NCBI RefSeq assembly: GCF_000725485.1 | Contig: NZ_JOAG01000096.1 | Coordinates: forward strand, 1-7,173 | DNA length: 7,173 bases | Direction of reading: 5' to 3' | DNA from: Nonomuraea candida | Lineage (GTDB): Bacteria; Actinomycetota; Actinomycetes; Streptosporangiales; Streptosporangiaceae | Part shown: positions 6,075 through 7,173 of the stretch, one piece after another | Layout of the letters: each line of letters opens with the position of its first letter | Numbering within the stretch: the first letter of the stretch is position 1 | Program-made: the position numbers and the translations under genes | Notes under the pieces: generated by a model | The model's input: the letters and a program-made list of their open reading frames with translations, nothing else | The model's database searches: none | Told to the model about the DNA's origin: nothing

Positions 6075-6102
6075 CGTGATGGCGACGCAACGGATCTGAT
6101 AT

Positions 6103-6190
6103 GTAACTATCTGCTACTTTGCGGCGGTCGTTACGAGAGAGTTCCGTGGCCGAGTCCCGCAACAGTAGTCACACACAGTTACTTTGCGGC
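6103..6190. repeat. Direct repeat and GTAAC/GCTAC motifs
   Basis: TACTTTGCGGC is repeated exactly at 6115-6125 and 6180-6190. GTAAC-5 bases-GCTAC (6103-6117) echoes GTAAC-6 bases-GCTAC in the palindrome at 6041-6056, and GTAGT-8 bases-GTTAC (6165-6182) is a similar motif in the opposite orientation. Repeats of this kind suit arm-type binding sites of a tyrosine recombinase, but no binding consensus is known for this enzyme. Confidence 0.45.
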
Positions 6191-6326
6191 TCACCAGACG
6201 CGGACCCGAGCGGGGGCCCCAGTAGGCGATGCGATCGGTGATGGCAGGCGGCATGGTGGGCACCTTGGGGCGGGGGTGACAGGACCCGCGTCACGGTACT
6301 CCGGGTAGCGCGATGATCACCGGGGA

Positions 6327-6443
6327 TTGACCGGACCTCGACACCAGATCGGCGCCGCCGTGAGCGCCCTCCCGGCCCCCCACGCCCCGGCCGGCACCAC
6401 GCTCCTGCCTGCGATCACGGACGACGATTACACCTGGGTGTGA
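6327..6443 (+). CDS. Possible small gene or truncated gene tail
   Basis: From a TTG at 6327 the + strand encodes 38 residues, including HQIGAAVSALPAPHAPAG and ending AITDDDYTWV. Third positions are G or C in about 32 of 37 codons, the pattern of real actinobacterial genes. In contrast, the same frame upstream of about 6325 lacks this bias and has a TAG at 6306-6308. There is no good ribosome binding site, so this is more likely the 3' remnant of a larger gene than a complete small one. Its stop (6441-6443) abuts the stop of the opposing gene at 6444. No family was recognised. Confidence 0.35.
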   Translation: MTGPRHQIGAAVSALPAPHAPAGTTLLPAITDDDYTWV

Positions 6444-6445
6444 TC
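6426..6445. other. 20-base near-palindrome between convergent stops
   Basis: GATTACACC-tg-GGTGTGATC pairs at 8 of 9 arm positions, with a T.G at the remaining one. It spans the two facing stop codons. The 2-base centre is too tight for a normal terminator loop and no T run follows, so a protein-binding site is as likely as a bidirectional terminator. Confidence 0.35.
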
Positions 6446-7173
6446 ACTTGGGCGGTTTCGTCCGCCGCGGCGGTCGCTCCGGCCAGGCCGGGGTGATCAC
6501 CACCGCCCCGAGCATCTGCTCCAGGAGCACGATCGCCTCTACCTCGCTCGGGGGCGGCTCGCCCGCTGGCGGGCCCGGCTCGTCGTCGGGAGGTACTGCT
6601 CGGCTCTCGATGTCGTCGGTGGGGCCGGTCGGCCACGGCACAGGGTCGGCCGTGCGGGGCTGAGAGCGATCTTGGCGGCCGTTCGCGCCGCCGGTGTTCC
6701 GATCACCGTCCTTCACCGCCGGGCGGTTCCAGGAGGCGATCACAGACCACCAGACCTTCCGCTCGGCCCGGTGCTCGGCCAGTGTCTCCTCGTACTTGGC
6801 CTGGGCGCCGGTCTCGATGGCCACCTCTTTCAGCGGCCGGTCGCGCCGCACCCACCCGCCCGAGACCCGCTCGGCCAGCCCGAGCCCGGCGAGCGTACGC
6901 AGCGCCTCCACGGTCGACGTACGGGACAGCAGGGCCAGGCGGGCGACGTCGGCCGCGCTGGTCGGCGCGTTCGACAGCGCCTCGTGCACGAGGGCGACGC
7001 ACGCGCCTTCCAGGTTGAGGGCTTGGTGGGTCGTCTCGATCCGGCCGCCGCGCCATGTCCGGGCGACCGCGTCGGCCCGGTACACGTCCGGCACGAGCAG
7101 GACATAGCGGTCGCCCTGCTTTCCCCGGCCGGGCACGATCCGCTCGATCAGCGGGTGCGCCTCCGCCCTGAGC
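6444..7173 (-). CDS. Winged-helix protein, C-terminal part (possible replication protein)
   Basis: The last 242 residues of a leftward protein whose start lies beyond the window edge. Its first visible segment (HPLIERIVPGRGKQGDRYVL, then VPDVYRADAVARTWRGGRIE) is followed by a winged-helix-like region: ACVALVHEALSNAP, SAADVARLALLSRTSTVEAL as helix-turn-helix, then TLAGLGLAERVSGGWVRR as wing. A basic/acidic helix (KYEETLAEHRAERKVWWSVI) comes next, then a long Pro/Asp/Glu-rich, probably disordered tail ending RRTKPPK. Comparable helix-turn-helix plus Arg-rich helix ends occur in actinobacterial plasmid replication or primase-associated proteins, which would fit this setting, but the catalytic part cannot be seen. 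A transcriptional regulator is the alternative. The DNA-binding domain is fairly secure and the role is not. Confidence 0.6.
   Translation of the reverse strand, partial: LRAEAHPLIERIVPGRGKQGDRYVLLVPDVYRADAVARTWRGGRIETTHQALNLEGACVALVHEALSNAPTSAADVARLALLSRTSTVEALRTLAGLGLAERVSGGWVRRDRPLKEVAIETGAQAKYEETLAEHRAERKVWWSVIASWNRPAVKDGDRNTGGANGRQDRSQPRTADPVPWPTGPTDDIESRAVPPDDEPGPPAGEPPPSEVEAIVLLEQMLGAVVITPAWPERPPRRTKPPK

Larger units (their letters stand above)
5927..6326. other. Non-coding region rich in palindromes and repeats
   Basis: No gene is supported here. Frames on both strands have poor third-position bias and no ribosome binding sites. The region does hold three successive palindromes (6030-6074), three related GTAAC-type motifs and an 11-base direct repeat (to 6190), all in sequence more AT-rich than its surroundings. 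It follows the recombinase operon and precedes the tail of another gene, so it is where a right-hand attachment site or operator would be expected. Confidence 0.5.

Noticed and set aside
6060..6308. 82-codon + strand frame
   Set aside because: Weak third-position bias, no ribosome binding site, and it runs through the repeat cluster.
6703..7107. Overlapping frames opposite or within the winged-helix gene
   Set aside because: They are Arg/Pro-rich or Ser/Arg-rich shadows of the winged-helix frame.
1..7173. tRNA, rRNA or CRISPR array
   Set aside because: No tRNA T-loop context, rRNA-like stretch or regularly spaced identical repeats with unique spacers was seen on reading both strands.

Overview
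The window is very GC-rich DNA with strong G/C preference at third codon positions, GTG/TTG starts and Streptomyces-like secreted proteins. It is best read as accessory DNA (plasmid, integrative element or degraded island) of a filamentous actinomycete (Actinomycetota, perhaps Streptomycetales or Streptosporangiales). No rRNA, tRNA or CRISPR array was seen. The evidence for an accessory region is a ribbon-helix-helix mobilisation-type protein, a coiled-coil KfrA-like fragment, a D-X35-E transposase remnant, a tyrosine recombinase with its own small HTH regulator, and several broken genes.

Layout, left to right. 1-594 (-): a coiled-coil protein, cut by the window edge at its C-terminus and by a sharp AT-rich break at its N-terminus. 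619-834: no convincing gene. 835-1509 (-): a MobC-like ribbon-helix-helix protein with a clear AGGAGG. Its upstream region (1510-1681) holds two small hairpins and three iteron-like repeats, so it is a candidate oriT/operator. 1682-2242: no gene that can be defended, but pieces with coding character. 2243-2584 (+): a secreted peptidase inhibitor of family I36. 2603-3043 (-): a fragment of a Mu/TnsB-type DDE transposase. 3353-3380: a terminator for leftward transcription. 3476-3902 (-): a frameshifted hypothetical gene. 4054-4344 (+): a small secreted protein with four cysteines. 4509-5926 (+): a tyrosine recombinase and an XRE-type HTH protein, overlapping by ATGA. 5927-6326: non-coding but dense in palindromes and repeats, a candidate attachment or operator region. 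6327-6443 (+): a possible gene tail, tail to tail with 6444-7173 (-), the C-terminal part of a winged-helix protein.

The recombinase and its HTH partner are the one intact, clearly two-gene operon, flanked by inverted and direct repeats on both sides (4448-4476 and 6030-6190) that could be their DNA targets. The mobilisation-type gene has no relaxase beside it in this window. The two secreted proteins are intact single genes sitting between mobile-element debris and look like cargo. No novel system can be proven from sequence alone. The best candidates for something undescribed are the two structured non-coding regions at 1525-1681 and 6030-6190.
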